A DNA stretch of 64,000 nt, from assembly GCF_020551945.1 (NCBI RefSeq), contig NZ_JAJBZH010000004.1:248001-312000 (forward strand), given 5' to 3'. Made by a program: the position numbers and the translations under genes. The DNA is from Cellulosimicrobium marinum (GTDB lineage Bacteria > Actinomycetota > Actinomycetes > Actinomycetales > Cellulomonadaceae). This document shows, piece by piece, positions 1 through 7,912 of this stretch. How positions within the stretch are numbered: the stretch's first letter is position 1; each line of letters begins with the position of its first letter. The notes under the pieces are model-generated. The model made no database searches. It was not told the origin of the DNA and worked only from the letters and a program-made list of their open reading frames with translations.

Positions 1-1
1 G

Positions 2-352
2 AGCCAGACGAACGAGCTGCGGGCGCTGCGGGTCGAGCTGGCCGACGCGCAGGCGGAGCACGACGGTCTCGAGTCCGAGCTGGAGCGCTGGGAGGACCGC
101 GCGTTCGTCGAGCGGGAGGCGCGCGAGCGGTTGAACTTCGTCATGCCGGGGGAGCGGGCGTGGCGGGTCCTCGACCCCGAGTCGGTGGTCGACGACATCG
201 ACCCGCGCACGGGGCAGGAGATCACCGACGGCCCGGTCGAGGGACCCGGCGACGGGACGCCCTGGTACGAGGCGATGTGGGAGTCCGTGGAGGTGGCGGG
301 CCGTCAGCCGGTGACGGGCGGTGCGGCGGCCGGGAGCGGGGACAATGGGTGA
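2..352 (+). CDS. Septum formation initiator family protein (FtsB/DivIC-like), 5' end cut by window edge
   Basis: The reading frame is open from base 2 to the TGA at 350-352, so only the C-terminal 116 residues are present. The visible part starts with a hydrophilic heptad-like stretch rich in Glu, Leu and Arg (coiled coil), then has the family signature around the WEDRAFVEREARERLNFVMP segment, followed by an acidic, Gly-rich tail. FtsB/DivIC proteins are small single-pass division proteins whose periplasmic/extracellular coiled coil joins the FtsQ-FtsL-FtsB subcomplex. The membrane segment must lie upstream of the window. It is followed after 48 bp by a DUF501 gene and then Ppx/GppA, an order common in actinobacteria where enolase usually lies upstream. 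An internal TTG at 131 could look like a start but the conserved part begins before it. Confidence 0.88.
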   Translation, partial: SQTNELRALRVELADAQAEHDGLESELERWEDRAFVEREARERLNFVMPGERAWRVLDPESVVDDIDPRTGQEITDGPVEGPGDGTPWYEAMWESVEVAGRQPVTGGAAAGSGDNG

Positions 353-400
353 GGCGTCCGCGGACGCCCGGCCCGCCCCCGACCTTCCCGAGGACCACCC

Positions 401-928
401 GTGACCGACGCACGACTCGCCATCCCCGCCGACGACCCCGCCGCCGCGGTGACGTCGCACGACCTCGAGGTGCTGGCGGAACAGCTCGGCAGGACCCCGC
501 GCGGCGTCGTCGGCATCGCGGCGCGCTGCGCGTGCGGGCGGCCGCTCGTGGTGCGGACGGCTCCGCGGCTGGAGAACGGCACGCCGTTCCCCACGACGTT
601 CTACCTCACGAGCCCCGGCGCGGTCGCGGCGGCGTCGACGCTCGAGGCGAACGGCGTGATGAAGGAGATGTCGGAGCGGCTCGTGCAGGACGAGGAGCTG
701 GCGGCCGCGTACCGGCGCGCCCACGAGCACTACCTCGCGCAGCGTGCGGCGCTCGGTCACGTGGAGGAGATCGACGGGATCTCCGCGGGCGGCATGCCCA
801 CGCGGGTCAAGTGCCTGCACGTGCTCGTCGGTCACGCGCTGGCCGCGGGCCCGGGGGTGAACCCGCTGGGCGACGAGGCCCTCGCCCTCGTGCGCGACGT
901 GTGGCGCCCCGACCGCTGCTCCTGCTGA
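401..928 (+). CDS. DUF501 domain-containing protein
   Basis: This 175-residue protein starts at GTG 401. It matches DUF501 by its layout: an N-terminal helix with the PRGVVGIAARC segment, a short Cys-x-Cys-Gly element (CACGRP, about residues 46-51), the FYLTSP motif, a helical middle, and a C-terminal KCLHVLVGHALA segment ending in a Cys-Ser-Cys tail. Several Cys and His residues could bind metal, but no function is established for the family. It is nearly always found between an FtsB-like gene and ppx/gppA in actinobacteria, as here, although an oppositely oriented phosphatase gene now separates it from ppx. It lies 48 bp after the ftsB-like gene and is probably co-transcribed with it. Confidence 0.9.
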   Translation: MTDARLAIPADDPAAAVTSHDLEVLAEQLGRTPRGVVGIAARCACGRPLVVRTAPRLENGTPFPTTFYLTSPGAVAAASTLEANGVMKEMSERLVQDEELAAAYRRAHEHYLAQRAALGHVEEIDGISAGGMPTRVKCLHVLVGHALAAGPGVNPLGDEALALVRDVWRPDRCSC

Positions 929-943
929 CGCCGCGGGAGGCGG

Positions 944-3022
944 TCACACGCCCTGGGCGAGACGTTCCGGGAGGACGACGGGGCCCGCTTCGGCCGGGCG
1001 CGGGAGGTCCTCCGGGTGGAACCGCACGGCGAGCAGCGCGACGTCGTCCTCCGCGCCCGCGGCGAGCTCGGCGATGAGCCGGTCGCACAGCGCGTCGAGG
1101 GGCAGGTGCGCGTGCTCCTCCGTGGTGCGCCGCAGCCGCTCCAGACCCACGAGCAGCGACTCGCCGCGTCGCTCGACGAGGCCGTCCGTGTAGAGCAGCA
1201 CGGTCGAACCCGGGGGCAGCGGGTGCTCGTGATCCTGTCGGGGGGCGTCGGCGCGCAGGCCGAGCGGGAGGTCCGCCGGACGACGCAACGTCTCGACGCG
1301 TCCGTCCGCGTGCAGGACCAGCGGCGGCGGGTGCCCGGCGCTCGACCAGCGCAGGCGCCGCAGCCCGAGCTCTGCGTCCGCGCCGGTCTGCTCCACCTTC
1401 GCGAGGATGCACGTGCTCACCGTGCGGATCGCGAGGTCGTGCACGGCACGGTCCAGGGCCCCGAGGATCCCGGCGGGCGACTGCGCGACGGCGTGCGCGC
1501 CGCCACGCAGCACGTTGCGCACCTGGGCCATCGACACGGCCGCGTGCAGGTCGTGCCCCGAGACGTCGCCGATGACGAGGCACGTCGTGCCGTCGCCCAC
1601 GAGGAACGCGTCGTACCAGTCGCCGCCGATCTGGGCGCCGGTGGCGGCAGCGGGCGCGTAGCGCGCGACGAGGTGCAGGTGGTCCGGTTCGGGCAGTGCC
1701 GTGAGGAGGCTGCGTTGCAGCTCCTCGGCGAGCCCTCGCTGAGCGGCGTGCAGGTGCGCGTTGTCGAGCGCGAGACCGACCTGCGCCATGACGTCGCGCA
1801 GGAGCGTGAGCTCGGCCGTCGAGAACTCGCCCCGCCCGGCACCCCGCCCGAGGGTGACGAGGCCGCGGAGGCGGCCGCGCCCCCGGAGCGGGACGACGGC
1901 CAGGGCGTGCGGCTCGAGCCGGACGAGCAGGTCCTGCGCGGGTCCGGGGCGGACGAGGTCGCCCGGCCGTGGCAGTCCCGTGTACTGGACGTGCGCCGCA
2001 CCGGCGACCGCCGTCGCGACGAGCGAGCGGCGGCTGAGCGCCGGGACGCGGATCGCGGCGTAGGCGTCGAGGAGGGGCTGGCGCTCGGGGTCGGCGTGCA
2101 GCGCGGCCACGTCGTGCAGTCGCTCCTGCCAGTCGGCCGGTCCCTCGTCGAGCGTGCTCGCGATCGCGAAGTCGGCGACCGCCGGGACGAGGTGCGGCAG
2201 GACGGCCCGGAGCGCGGCGACGGGGTCGAGGATCTCCGCGAGCGCGGCCGCGACGGCGGCCAGCAGGTCGGACCGAGCCCGTGCCTGCTCGGCGAGCTCG
2301 AGCGCGTGGCGACGCTCCGTGACGACCGTGAAGTAGACGGCGACCCCGCCGCGCTCCGGCACCGCCCGGACCTCGTACCAGTCCTCCAGGGGCGCGGGGT
2401 AGTACGCGTCGAAGACCACGGGCCGACCCGTGCGCGCGACGCTGCGGTAGGCGTCCTCGAAGACGGTGCCGACCGACGCGGGGAAGAGGTCCCAGATGCT
2501 GCCGCCGACGAGGCGCTCGCGCGGCGAAGCGAGGATGCGCTCGGCCTCGCCGTTGACGTAGCCGAACCGCCACTGCGGGTCGAGCCAGAAGTACCCGACC
2601 GTCATCTCCTCCAGGATGCGCTCGACGCGTTCGTCCCCCGCGCGCAGCGCCGTGACGTCCGTGGTGACGCCGACGACCTCCGACGCCGCGCCGTCGGGCC
2701 CGGGGAGCGCACGGCCGCGGGCGGTGAGCCAGCGTGTCGTGCCGTCGGGCCGCTGCACGCGGAAGTCCGCCTCGTAGATGCCGCACGTCGCGATGGCGTG
2801 GTCGAGGGAGTCGTTCACGGCGGGAAGGTCGTCGGGGTGGACCCGGGCGTTGAAGGCCTCGATCGTTCCGCCGAACGAGGTCGCGTCGTAGCCGAACACC
2901 TCGAGCAGCGGCGCGTCCCAGCTCAGCTCGCCCGTCCGCAGGTCCCATCGGAACGTGCCGAGGCCGGCGGCCTGCGCCGCGGCCTCGAGGAGCGTCGCGC
3001 GCTCGCGCCGCGCGTCTGACAT
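944..3022 (-). CDS. PAS-PAS-GAF-PP2C (SpoIIE/RsbU-type) serine phosphatase
   Basis: The protein has 692 residues with no membrane segment, so it is a cytoplasmic sensor-phosphatase. Domain order: PAS at about 10-125 with the PAC-like RPDGTTRWL stretch, a second PAS at about 130-240 (GYFWLDPQWRFGYVNGEAE), GAF at about 270-430, and an SpoIIE/PP2C domain at about 450-680 with the metal-binding Asp motifs GGDWYDAF and VIGDVSGHDL and a late TDGLVERR motif. Such phosphatases dephosphorylate anti-sigma-factor antagonists (STAS proteins) or similar targets. No STAS or kinase partner is nearby, so the target is unknown. I start at ATG 3022 because a GAGGAG ribosome site lies about 9 bases upstream; the frame stays open further upstream but that part looks non-coding. 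It is inserted on the opposite strand between DUF501 and ppx. Confidence 0.88.
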   Translation of the reverse strand: MSDARRERATLLEAAAQAAGLGTFRWDLRTGELSWDAPLLEVFGYDATSFGGTIEAFNARVHPDDLPAVNDSLDHAIATCGIYEADFRVQRPDGTTRWLTARGRALPGPDGAASEVVGVTTDVTALRAGDERVERILEEMTVGYFWLDPQWRFGYVNGEAERILASPRERLVGGSIWDLFPASVGTVFEDAYRSVARTGRPVVFDAYYPAPLEDWYEVRAVPERGGVAVYFTVVTERRHALELAEQARARSDLLAAVAAALAEILDPVAALRAVLPHLVPAVADFAIASTLDEGPADWQERLHDVAALHADPERQPLLDAYAAIRVPALSRRSLVATAVAGAAHVQYTGLPRPGDLVRPGPAQDLLVRLEPHALAVVPLRGRGRLRGLVTLGRGAGRGEFSTAELTLLRDVMAQVGLALDNAHLHAAQRGLAEELQRSLLTALPEPDHLHLVARYAPAAATGAQIGGDWYDAFLVGDGTTCLVIGDVSGHDLHAAVSMAQVRNVLRGGAHAVAQSPAGILGALDRAVHDLAIRTVSTCILAKVEQTGADAELGLRRLRWSSAGHPPPLVLHADGRVETLRRPADLPLGLRADAPRQDHEHPLPPGSTVLLYTDGLVERRGESLLVGLERLRRTTEEHAHLPLDALCDRLIAELAAGAEDDVALLAVRFHPEDLPRPAEAGPVVLPERLAQGV

Positions 3023-3149
3023 GCGGGTGGTCTCCTCACGGGTCGGGCGGGTCGGGCACATCCTGCCGTGCGCCCCACCTGCTCGCGCCCCGGGAGGGAC
3101 AGCGTACGGGGTGCGCGCGGTCCGCGGAGAGGGTGGCAGGCTTGGGCGC

Positions 3150-4178
3150 ATGACTTCTGGCTCCACCTCCGCCCCCGCCGCGCAGCCCGGCCCCGCGGCC
3201 GCGTCCTTCGTCCCCCCGACGCCCGCCGGGGCGACACGCGTCGCCGCGATCGACTGCGGCACCAACTCCATCCGTCTGCTGGTCGCGGACGTCGACCCGG
3301 TCGCGGGCACGCTGGTCGACCTCGACCGTCGGATGGAGGTCGTGCGGCTCGGGCAGGGGGTGGACCGGACGGGCCGGCTCGCGCCGGAGGCCCTGGAGCG
3401 CACGCTCGACGCCGCGCGGCGGTACGCGGTCGTCGTCGAGTCCCTCGGGGCGACGCGCACGCGGTTCGTCGCGACGTCCGCCACGCGTGACGCGGAGAAC
3501 CGCGACGAGTTCGTCCAGGGCGTCCTCGACGCGCTCGGTGTCGAGCCCGAGGTGGTCTCGGGGGAGGAGGAGGCCGCGCTGTCGTTCCGTGGTGCGACCT
3601 CGACGGTCGCGGCGGTGCGCCCGGGCCCGTACGTGGTGGTGGACCTCGGGGGCGGTTCGACGGAGCTCGTGCTCGGCACGGCGACGCCGGACGCGGCGTT
3701 CTCGATGGACGTCGGCTGCGTGCGGCTCACGGAGCGGCACCTGCGCAGCGACCCGCCCACGGCGCAGGAGGTGGCCGCGGCGCGTGCCGACGTGCGGGCC
3801 GCGCTGGACGACGCCGCACGGACCGTCCCGCTCGGCCGGGCCGCGACGCTCGTCGGCCTCGCGGGGTCCGTGACCACGGTGACCGCCCACGCGCTCGGGC
3901 TCGCGGCGTACGACCGGGACCGGATCAACGGGGCCGTGCTCACGGTCGACGAGGTCCTCGCGGCGTGCGACGACCTGCTGCGCCGCTCGCGCGCCGAGCG
4001 TGCCGCGCTGGGCTTCATGCACCCGGGCCGGGTCGACGTCATCGGCGCGGGCGCGCTCGTGTGGTCCGAGGTCGTGACGCGGGTGCGCGACGACGTCGCG
4101 GCCGCGGGTGGTGAGCTCACCGACGTCGTGACGAGCGAGCACGACATCCTCGACGGCATCGCCTGGTCGATCGCCTGA
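3150..4178 (+). CDS. Ppx/GppA family exopolyphosphatase / guanosine pentaphosphate phosphohydrolase
   Basis: The protein has 342 residues. The actin-like ATPase fold is shown by the N-terminal phosphate-1 motif AAIDCGTNSIRLLVAD (about residues 31-46), the SEEEAALSF-like motif (GEEEAALSF) and the phosphate-2 motif VVDLGGGSTELV. Members release phosphate from polyphosphate or convert pppGpp to ppGpp, linking phosphate stores and the stringent response. Actinobacterial single-domain versions of about 310-340 residues are usual; the first 25 Ala/Pro-rich residues may be overextension. Start ATG 3150 is chosen as the first good in-frame ATG beyond the divergent phosphatase. A strong hairpin follows 16 bp after the stop. 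Confidence 0.9.
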   Translation: MTSGSTSAPAAQPGPAAASFVPPTPAGATRVAAIDCGTNSIRLLVADVDPVAGTLVDLDRRMEVVRLGQGVDRTGRLAPEALERTLDAARRYAVVVESLGATRTRFVATSATRDAENRDEFVQGVLDALGVEPEVVSGEEEAALSFRGATSTVAAVRPGPYVVVDLGGGSTELVLGTATPDAAFSMDVGCVRLTERHLRSDPPTAQEVAAARADVRAALDDAARTVPLGRAATLVGLAGSVTTVTAHALGLAAYDRDRINGAVLTVDEVLAACDDLLRRSRAERAALGFMHPGRVDVIGAGALVWSEVVTRVRDDVAAAGGELTDVVTSEHDILDGIAWSIA

Positions 4179-4194
4179 CGTCCCGCGTGACCCT

Positions 4195-4254
4195 GCCGAA
4201 CCCCGGGTTGCTCGTCACGGTCCGCTCCGCGTGACGAGCAACCCGGGGTTCGGC
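4195..4254. terminator. Long perfect hairpin after ppx
   Basis: Arms 4195-4219 and 4230-4254 are perfectly complementary over 25 bp (left arm begins GCCGAACCCCGGG) with a 10-base loop. There is no T-tract. It starts 16 bp after the ppx stop and probably ends that transcript. It belongs by form, though not by sequence, with the hairpins at 31703, 32404, 34508 and 54675. Confidence 0.8.
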
Positions 4255-4276
4255 GTGCGACACGTCGCGATCACCC

Positions 4277-4309
4277 CGCACACTACCGCGCATCGCGCGG
4301 TAGTGTGCG
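4277..4309. promoter_or_regulatory. Probable PadR operator
   Basis: A perfect inverted repeat with 14-bp arms CGCACACTACCGCG (4277-4290) and its complement (4296-4309), 5-base spacer, lies 50 bp upstream of the padR-like gene. Position and symmetry fit an autoregulatory PadR dimer site overlapping the promoter. Inferred. Confidence 0.7.
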
Positions 4310-4359
4310 TCGCGGAGGGTCTGCGCAGGGCAGGCCGCGCAGCCCGACGGAGGGGTCGG

Positions 4360-4692
4360 ATGGACACCACACAGCTGCTCAAAGGGGTGCTCGACGCCGC
4401 CGTCCTCGCGGCCGTCGCGGACGAGGACGGGTACGGCTACGACGTCGTGCGACGCCTGCGCGCCGCAGGCCTCGAGGACGTGGGCGACGCGTCGGTGTAC
4501 GGGACGCTGCGGCGCCTGTACGCGCACGGCGCGCTGACCACGTACGTCGTGCCGTCCGACGCCGGCCCGCACCGCAAGTACTACGGGATCAACCCGCAGG
4601 GCCGGGCGATGCTCGACCTGCACCGCAAGGAGTGGCAGACGTTCGCGGGCACCGTCTCCGCGCTGCTGCGCACCGGAGAGGTGGCCGCCTGA
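4360..4692 (+). CDS. PadR family transcriptional regulator
   Basis: This 110-residue winged-helix protein is of the short PadR-s2 type. The hallmark is LLKGVLDAAVLAAVADEDGY followed by a recognition helix and wing ending in RKYYGINPQGRAML. Short PadR proteins repress a neighbouring membrane protein or transporter gene and lose DNA binding when ligand is present. Start ATG 4360 has the purine-rich GGAGGGG just upstream (4350-4355). Its stop overlaps the next ATG by one base (TGATG), so the two genes are translationally coupled. A perfect 14-bp inverted repeat lies upstream and is the likely operator. Confidence 0.92.
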   Translation: MDTTQLLKGVLDAAVLAAVADEDGYGYDVVRRLRAAGLEDVGDASVYGTLRRLYAHGALTTYVVPSDAGPHRKYYGINPQGRAMLDLHRKEWQTFAGTVSALLRTGEVAA

Positions 4693-6047
4693 TGAGCACG
4701 ACGACGCCCGCCGGCCCGCCCGCCGGCCTCGCCTTCTACGCGCACGTGCGCGCCTACGCGGACGAGGTCCGTGCGCACCTGGCCGATCTGCGGCCGGACC
4801 AGGTCACCGAGCTCGCGGACGGGTTGGAGGCGGACCTCGCGGAGGCCGTCGTGGACGCGCCCGGGGCGCTCCCGCGCGGGCCCGTCCGCGCCGACGCCGA
4901 CGCCGTGCCCGACCTCGACCTCGCGGCCCTGTTCGGGCCGCCCGCCGCGTACGCCCACGAGCTGCGCGTCGCCGCGGGTCTCGGCCCGCGGTCCGCCGAC
5001 GTGCCGCAGGCCCGCCGCGGGGTGCGCACCCGCGTGGCGGACCGTGCCCGGTCGTCTCGCGCCCGGTGGGCCGCGAGGCTGGAGCCGCTGAGGTCGACCT
5101 CGCAGTGGGCCGCCGTGCGCGAGTTCGCGCGGGCCCTCACCCCCGTCTGGTGGGTCGTGCGGGGCTGGGTCGCGGCCTCCGTCGTCCTGTGGGTGTTCGG
5201 CGGGTACGCCTTCGCGGAGCTGCCCCCGGACCTCTCGGCACGGGTGCTCCTGCTCGCGGCGGTCGTCGTCAGCGTCCAGTGGGGCCGGGGCCGCTGGCTC
5301 CCGCAGGCGTGGATGCCGCGCGTCGTGCGGTGGGGGTCCGTGGGCGTGGCCGTGATCACCGTCCCCCTCGTGCTGACGACCGTGCTCAGGACGTCGGGCG
5401 CCCTCCCGTACGACCAGGGCTACCAGCACGGGTTCGACGCCGCGGTGGCCTCGGGCCAGCCGGTCTCCCACGACGGGTCCTGGGCGGGCGACGTCGGCTC
5501 CGAGGGCGTGTGGGTGGACGGGATGCAGGTGTCGAACCTCTTCGTGTACGACGCCGCGGGGAACCCCGTGCGGGATGTGCAGGTCTTCGACGACCGCGGG
5601 CGCCCGGTGCGCACGGTGAGCGTCGACGGGGCGTACCAGCCCTGGAGCGTCCCGGAGGTCGAGGGCGCGTGGTACTTCCAGCCCGCGCTCGCGAGCGACG
5701 GGCGCGAGCGGTGGAACGTGTACCCGCTGCGCGCCGTCGCCGAGGAGGACGCCGACCACGCGACCGACGACGGCCGGCCCGTGCCCGTGACCGGGTCGTC
5801 GGCCACGACCATGCCGTGGCCGTTCCTCCAGGCCCCGACGGTGATCCCGGCGACCCCGGGCGGAGCCGAGGGCGATCCGGCGACGGAGGGCCCCGCTGCG
5901 GACGACCCGGCCGCCGACGACGCCACGACGGCCGACCCGGGGACGGACGAGCACCCGGCGACCCGGGCGCCGGGGGAGCAGGCGCCGGCGGGCACGGTCC
6001 GCCCGCCTGCGCCGACCCCTTCGCCCGTGGTCGAGGCGGGGAGCTGA
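4692..6047 (+). CDS. Membrane protein partner of PadR regulator (HAAS-like N-terminus)
   Basis: The protein has 451 residues. The first 110 residues are helical and Leu/Asp-rich (for example RPDQVTELADGLEADLAEAV), resembling the HAAS signalling domain that often partners PadR regulators. About residues 150-230 hold three to four hydrophobic segments (WWVVRGWVAASVVLWVFGGY; RVLLLAAVVVSVQW; WGSVGVAVITVPLVLTTVL). The C-terminal half, about 230-380, is a probable outer domain with a Tyr/Trp-rich beta pattern, followed by a disordered tail rich in Pro, Asp, Thr and Ala. No enzyme motif is seen. It is coupled to padR by a one-base overlap, so it is very probably the regulator's target or sensor. Function unknown. 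Confidence 0.72.
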   Translation: MSTTTPAGPPAGLAFYAHVRAYADEVRAHLADLRPDQVTELADGLEADLAEAVVDAPGALPRGPVRADADAVPDLDLAALFGPPAAYAHELRVAAGLGPRSADVPQARRGVRTRVADRARSSRARWAARLEPLRSTSQWAAVREFARALTPVWWVVRGWVAASVVLWVFGGYAFAELPPDLSARVLLLAAVVVSVQWGRGRWLPQAWMPRVVRWGSVGVAVITVPLVLTTVLRTSGALPYDQGYQHGFDAAVASGQPVSHDGSWAGDVGSEGVWVDGMQVSNLFVYDAAGNPVRDVQVFDDRGRPVRTVSVDGAYQPWSVPEVEGAWYFQPALASDGRERWNVYPLRAVAEEDADHATDDGRPVPVTGSSATTMPWPFLQAPTVIPATPGGAEGDPATEGPAADDPAADDATTADPGTDEHPATRAPGEQAPAGTVRPPAPTPSPVVEAGS

Positions 6048-6192
6048 GCGGTCGGGGCCGCACGTCGTCGGGCACGGCGCGCGGCCCCGGCGGCCTGTCC
6101 GTTCCGCGCGGGATGCGAGGTGGCCGGTGCCCGGGCGTGCGCGGCGTCACGCCCGCCTGACGGACGGGACGGCTCGCGAGGACCGGGAGCAG

Positions 6193-6207
6193 TAATACTC
6201 TTGAACC
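6193..6207 (+). promoter_or_regulatory. -10 element giving a leaderless ndh transcript
   Basis: The sequence TAATAC (6193-6198) fits the sigma-70 -10 consensus and ends 9 bases before the ndh ATG at 6208. No Shine-Dalgarno sequence is present between them. Transcription would begin at or within a base or two of the start codon, giving a leaderless mRNA. The 5'-ward part of the 160-bp intergenic region shows nothing else clear. Confidence 0.6.
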
Positions 6208-7725
6208 ATGCCTCAGAATGACCTGACCTCGGTCAGCCGTGCCCAGCAGGCCTCTGCCGCCCCGGTCGCGGCCACGCCGCGGCCCCGCAAGGTGCCGCGC
6301 GTCGTCGTGCTCGGCGGCGGCTCCGTGGGCCTGTACGCCGCGCGTCGCCTGCGCAAGAAGCTCGGTCGCCGCGAGGCGGCGATCGTCGTCGTCGACCCCC
6401 GCCCGTACATGACGTACGCGCCCTTCCTCCCCGAGGCGGCGGCCGGGTCCATCGACGGCCGCGACGTCGTCGCACCGCACCGCCGCGCCCTCAAGGGCGT
6501 CGACGTGCTGCAGGGCAAGGTCGTCGGGATCGACCACGGCAACCGGTCGGTGACGATCCACCCGGAGGAGGGCGACGACTACTCGGTCACGTACGACCAC
6601 CTCATCGTGGGCCTCGGCTCCGTCTCCCGCACGCTCCCCATCCCGGGGCTGGCGGAGACGGCGATCGGCTTCAAGAACGTGGAGGAGGCCATCGCGGTCC
6701 GCAACCACGTCCTCAACCGCATGGACGTCGCGTCGTCCACGTGGGACGAGGAGCTGCGCCGCCGGATGCTCACGTTCACGTTCGTGGGCGGCGGGTTCGC
6801 CGGCGTCGAGGCGATCGCCGAGATCGAGGACATGGCCCGCTACGCGACGCGCAACTACGCGACGATCGAGGAGCGCGACCTGCGCTTCGTGATGATCGAG
6901 GGCGCCGGCCGCATCCTGCCGGAGCTCAGCGAGCCCATGGCCGGCTACGCGCTCGAGGAGCTGAAGAAGCGCGGCATCGAGTTCCACCTCAACACGTTCC
7001 TTTCCTCGTGCGTGGACGGTCACGTGGTGACGTCCACCGGGGTGGAGTTCGACTCGGACACCGTCGTGTGGACCGCGGGCGTCAAGGCCAACCCGGTGCT
7101 CAAGGAGTCGTCCGACCTCCCCGTCGACAAGATGGGCCGCGTCACCGTCCTGCCGACGCTGCAGGTGGCGGACGCCGACGGGAACGTCGTGCCGAACGCG
7201 TGGGCCGCGGGCGACTGCGCCGCGGTGCCCGACGTGCTCAACCCGGGCAAGTTCTGCCCGCCGAACGCGCAGCACGCGATCCGCGAGGCGACGCGCCTGG
7301 CCGACAACCTCGCGCTCGAGCTGCACAGCGAGGCCCCGGTCGAGTACCGGCACAAGAACGTCGGCACGGTGGCCTCCCTCGGCCTGTACAAGGGCGTCGC
7401 CGAGCTGTTCGGCGTGTTCAAGCTGCGCGGGGTGCCCGCGTGGCTCATGCACCGCAGCTACCACGTGCTCGCCATGCCGACGGGCAACCGCAAGCTGCGC
7501 ATCTTCGTCGGCTGGATCGGCCAGTTCCTCATGGGCCGCGAGCTCGTGTCGCTCGGCTCGCTCCACGACCCGCGCGCCGAGTTCCGCCAGGCGTCCGTGC
7601 TGCCGAAGAAGGACGGCGAGCCGGTGAAGCAGACCGCGCAGGGCTCGGCTGCCGCGGCCGAGTCCGGCGGGAGCGACGCACCGGTCGACGCCGACGACAG
7701 GACGCCGGCCTCCCAGGCCTCCTGA
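6208..7725 (+). CDS. ndh: Type II NADH dehydrogenase (NAD(P)/FAD-dependent oxidoreductase)
   Basis: The protein has 505 residues. It oxidises NADH and passes electrons to menaquinone without pumping protons, as a membrane-surface flavoenzyme. Two Rossmann dinucleotide motifs are visible: VVVLGGGSVGLYAARRL at about residues 32-48 for FAD and FVGGGFAGVEAIAE near 192-205 for NADH, plus the conserved WAAGDCAAVP segment near 332 and PPNAQHA, typical of NDH-2. The C-terminal part has the amphipathic or hydrophobic stretch (RIFVGWIGQFLMGRELVSLGS) used for membrane association, then a 45-residue polar tail. It starts at ATG 6208 next to a -10 box and apparently has no leader. It is a single-gene unit closed by a hairpin at 7759-7790. 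Confidence 0.93.
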   Translation: MPQNDLTSVSRAQQASAAPVAATPRPRKVPRVVVLGGGSVGLYAARRLRKKLGRREAAIVVVDPRPYMTYAPFLPEAAAGSIDGRDVVAPHRRALKGVDVLQGKVVGIDHGNRSVTIHPEEGDDYSVTYDHLIVGLGSVSRTLPIPGLAETAIGFKNVEEAIAVRNHVLNRMDVASSTWDEELRRRMLTFTFVGGGFAGVEAIAEIEDMARYATRNYATIEERDLRFVMIEGAGRILPELSEPMAGYALEELKKRGIEFHLNTFLSSCVDGHVVTSTGVEFDSDTVVWTAGVKANPVLKESSDLPVDKMGRVTVLPTLQVADADGNVVPNAWAAGDCAAVPDVLNPGKFCPPNAQHAIREATRLADNLALELHSEAPVEYRHKNVGTVASLGLYKGVAELFGVFKLRGVPAWLMHRSYHVLAMPTGNRKLRIFVGWIGQFLMGRELVSLGSLHDPRAEFRQASVLPKKDGEPVKQTAQGSAAAAESGGSDAPVDADDRTPASQAS

Positions 7726-7758
7726 CCCGGGGCGGTCGGACCGCCCGTGCCCGACGAC

Positions 7759-7790
7759 GAGGGGCGAGCCGCGCACGCGGCTCGCCCCTC
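7759..7790. terminator. Terminator hairpin after ndh
   Basis: Arms GAGGGGCGAGCCGCG (7759-7773) and its exact complement (7776-7790) form a GC-rich stem 34 bp after the ndh stop. The two-base gap means the innermost pairs will open to form the loop. No T-run follows, as is usual in high-GC actinobacteria. Confidence 0.8.
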
Positions 7791-7829
7791 GCCGCGTCCC
7801 GGCCCGGCGGCGCGGTAGATTCGGCCCGC

Positions 7830-7903
7830 GCCCCCATGGCCCAACTGGCAGAGGCGGCCGGCTTAAACCCGGCATGTTCCGGGTTCGAGTCCCGGTGGGG
7901 GCA
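7830..7903 (+). tRNA. tRNA with anticodon UAA (Leu), short variable loop
   Basis: The 74 bases fold as a full cloverleaf: acceptor stem GCCCCCA/TGGGGGC with discriminator A, a 3-4 bp D stem with GG in the loop, anticodon stem GCCGG/CCGGC around loop CTTAAAC (anticodon TAA, codon UUA), a 5-base variable loop ATGTT, and T stem CCGGG with TTCGAGT loop. CCA is not encoded. UUA is a leucine codon, but bacterial leucine tRNAs normally carry a long variable arm; here it is absent. It lies between ndh and a VOC gene and is transcribed rightward. The cloverleaf is secure; its aminoacyl identity is less so. Confidence 0.88.
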
Positions 7904-7912
7904 CGAGACCGG

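Noticed and set aside
807-2948. Long open frames antisense to or out of phase with real genes (for example 807-2948, 10068-16112, 18713-23428 and 24190-26007)
   Set aside because: High GC removes stop codons in other frames. Their translations are Arg/Pro/Ala-rich without any family pattern, while the frames chosen carry clear domains.
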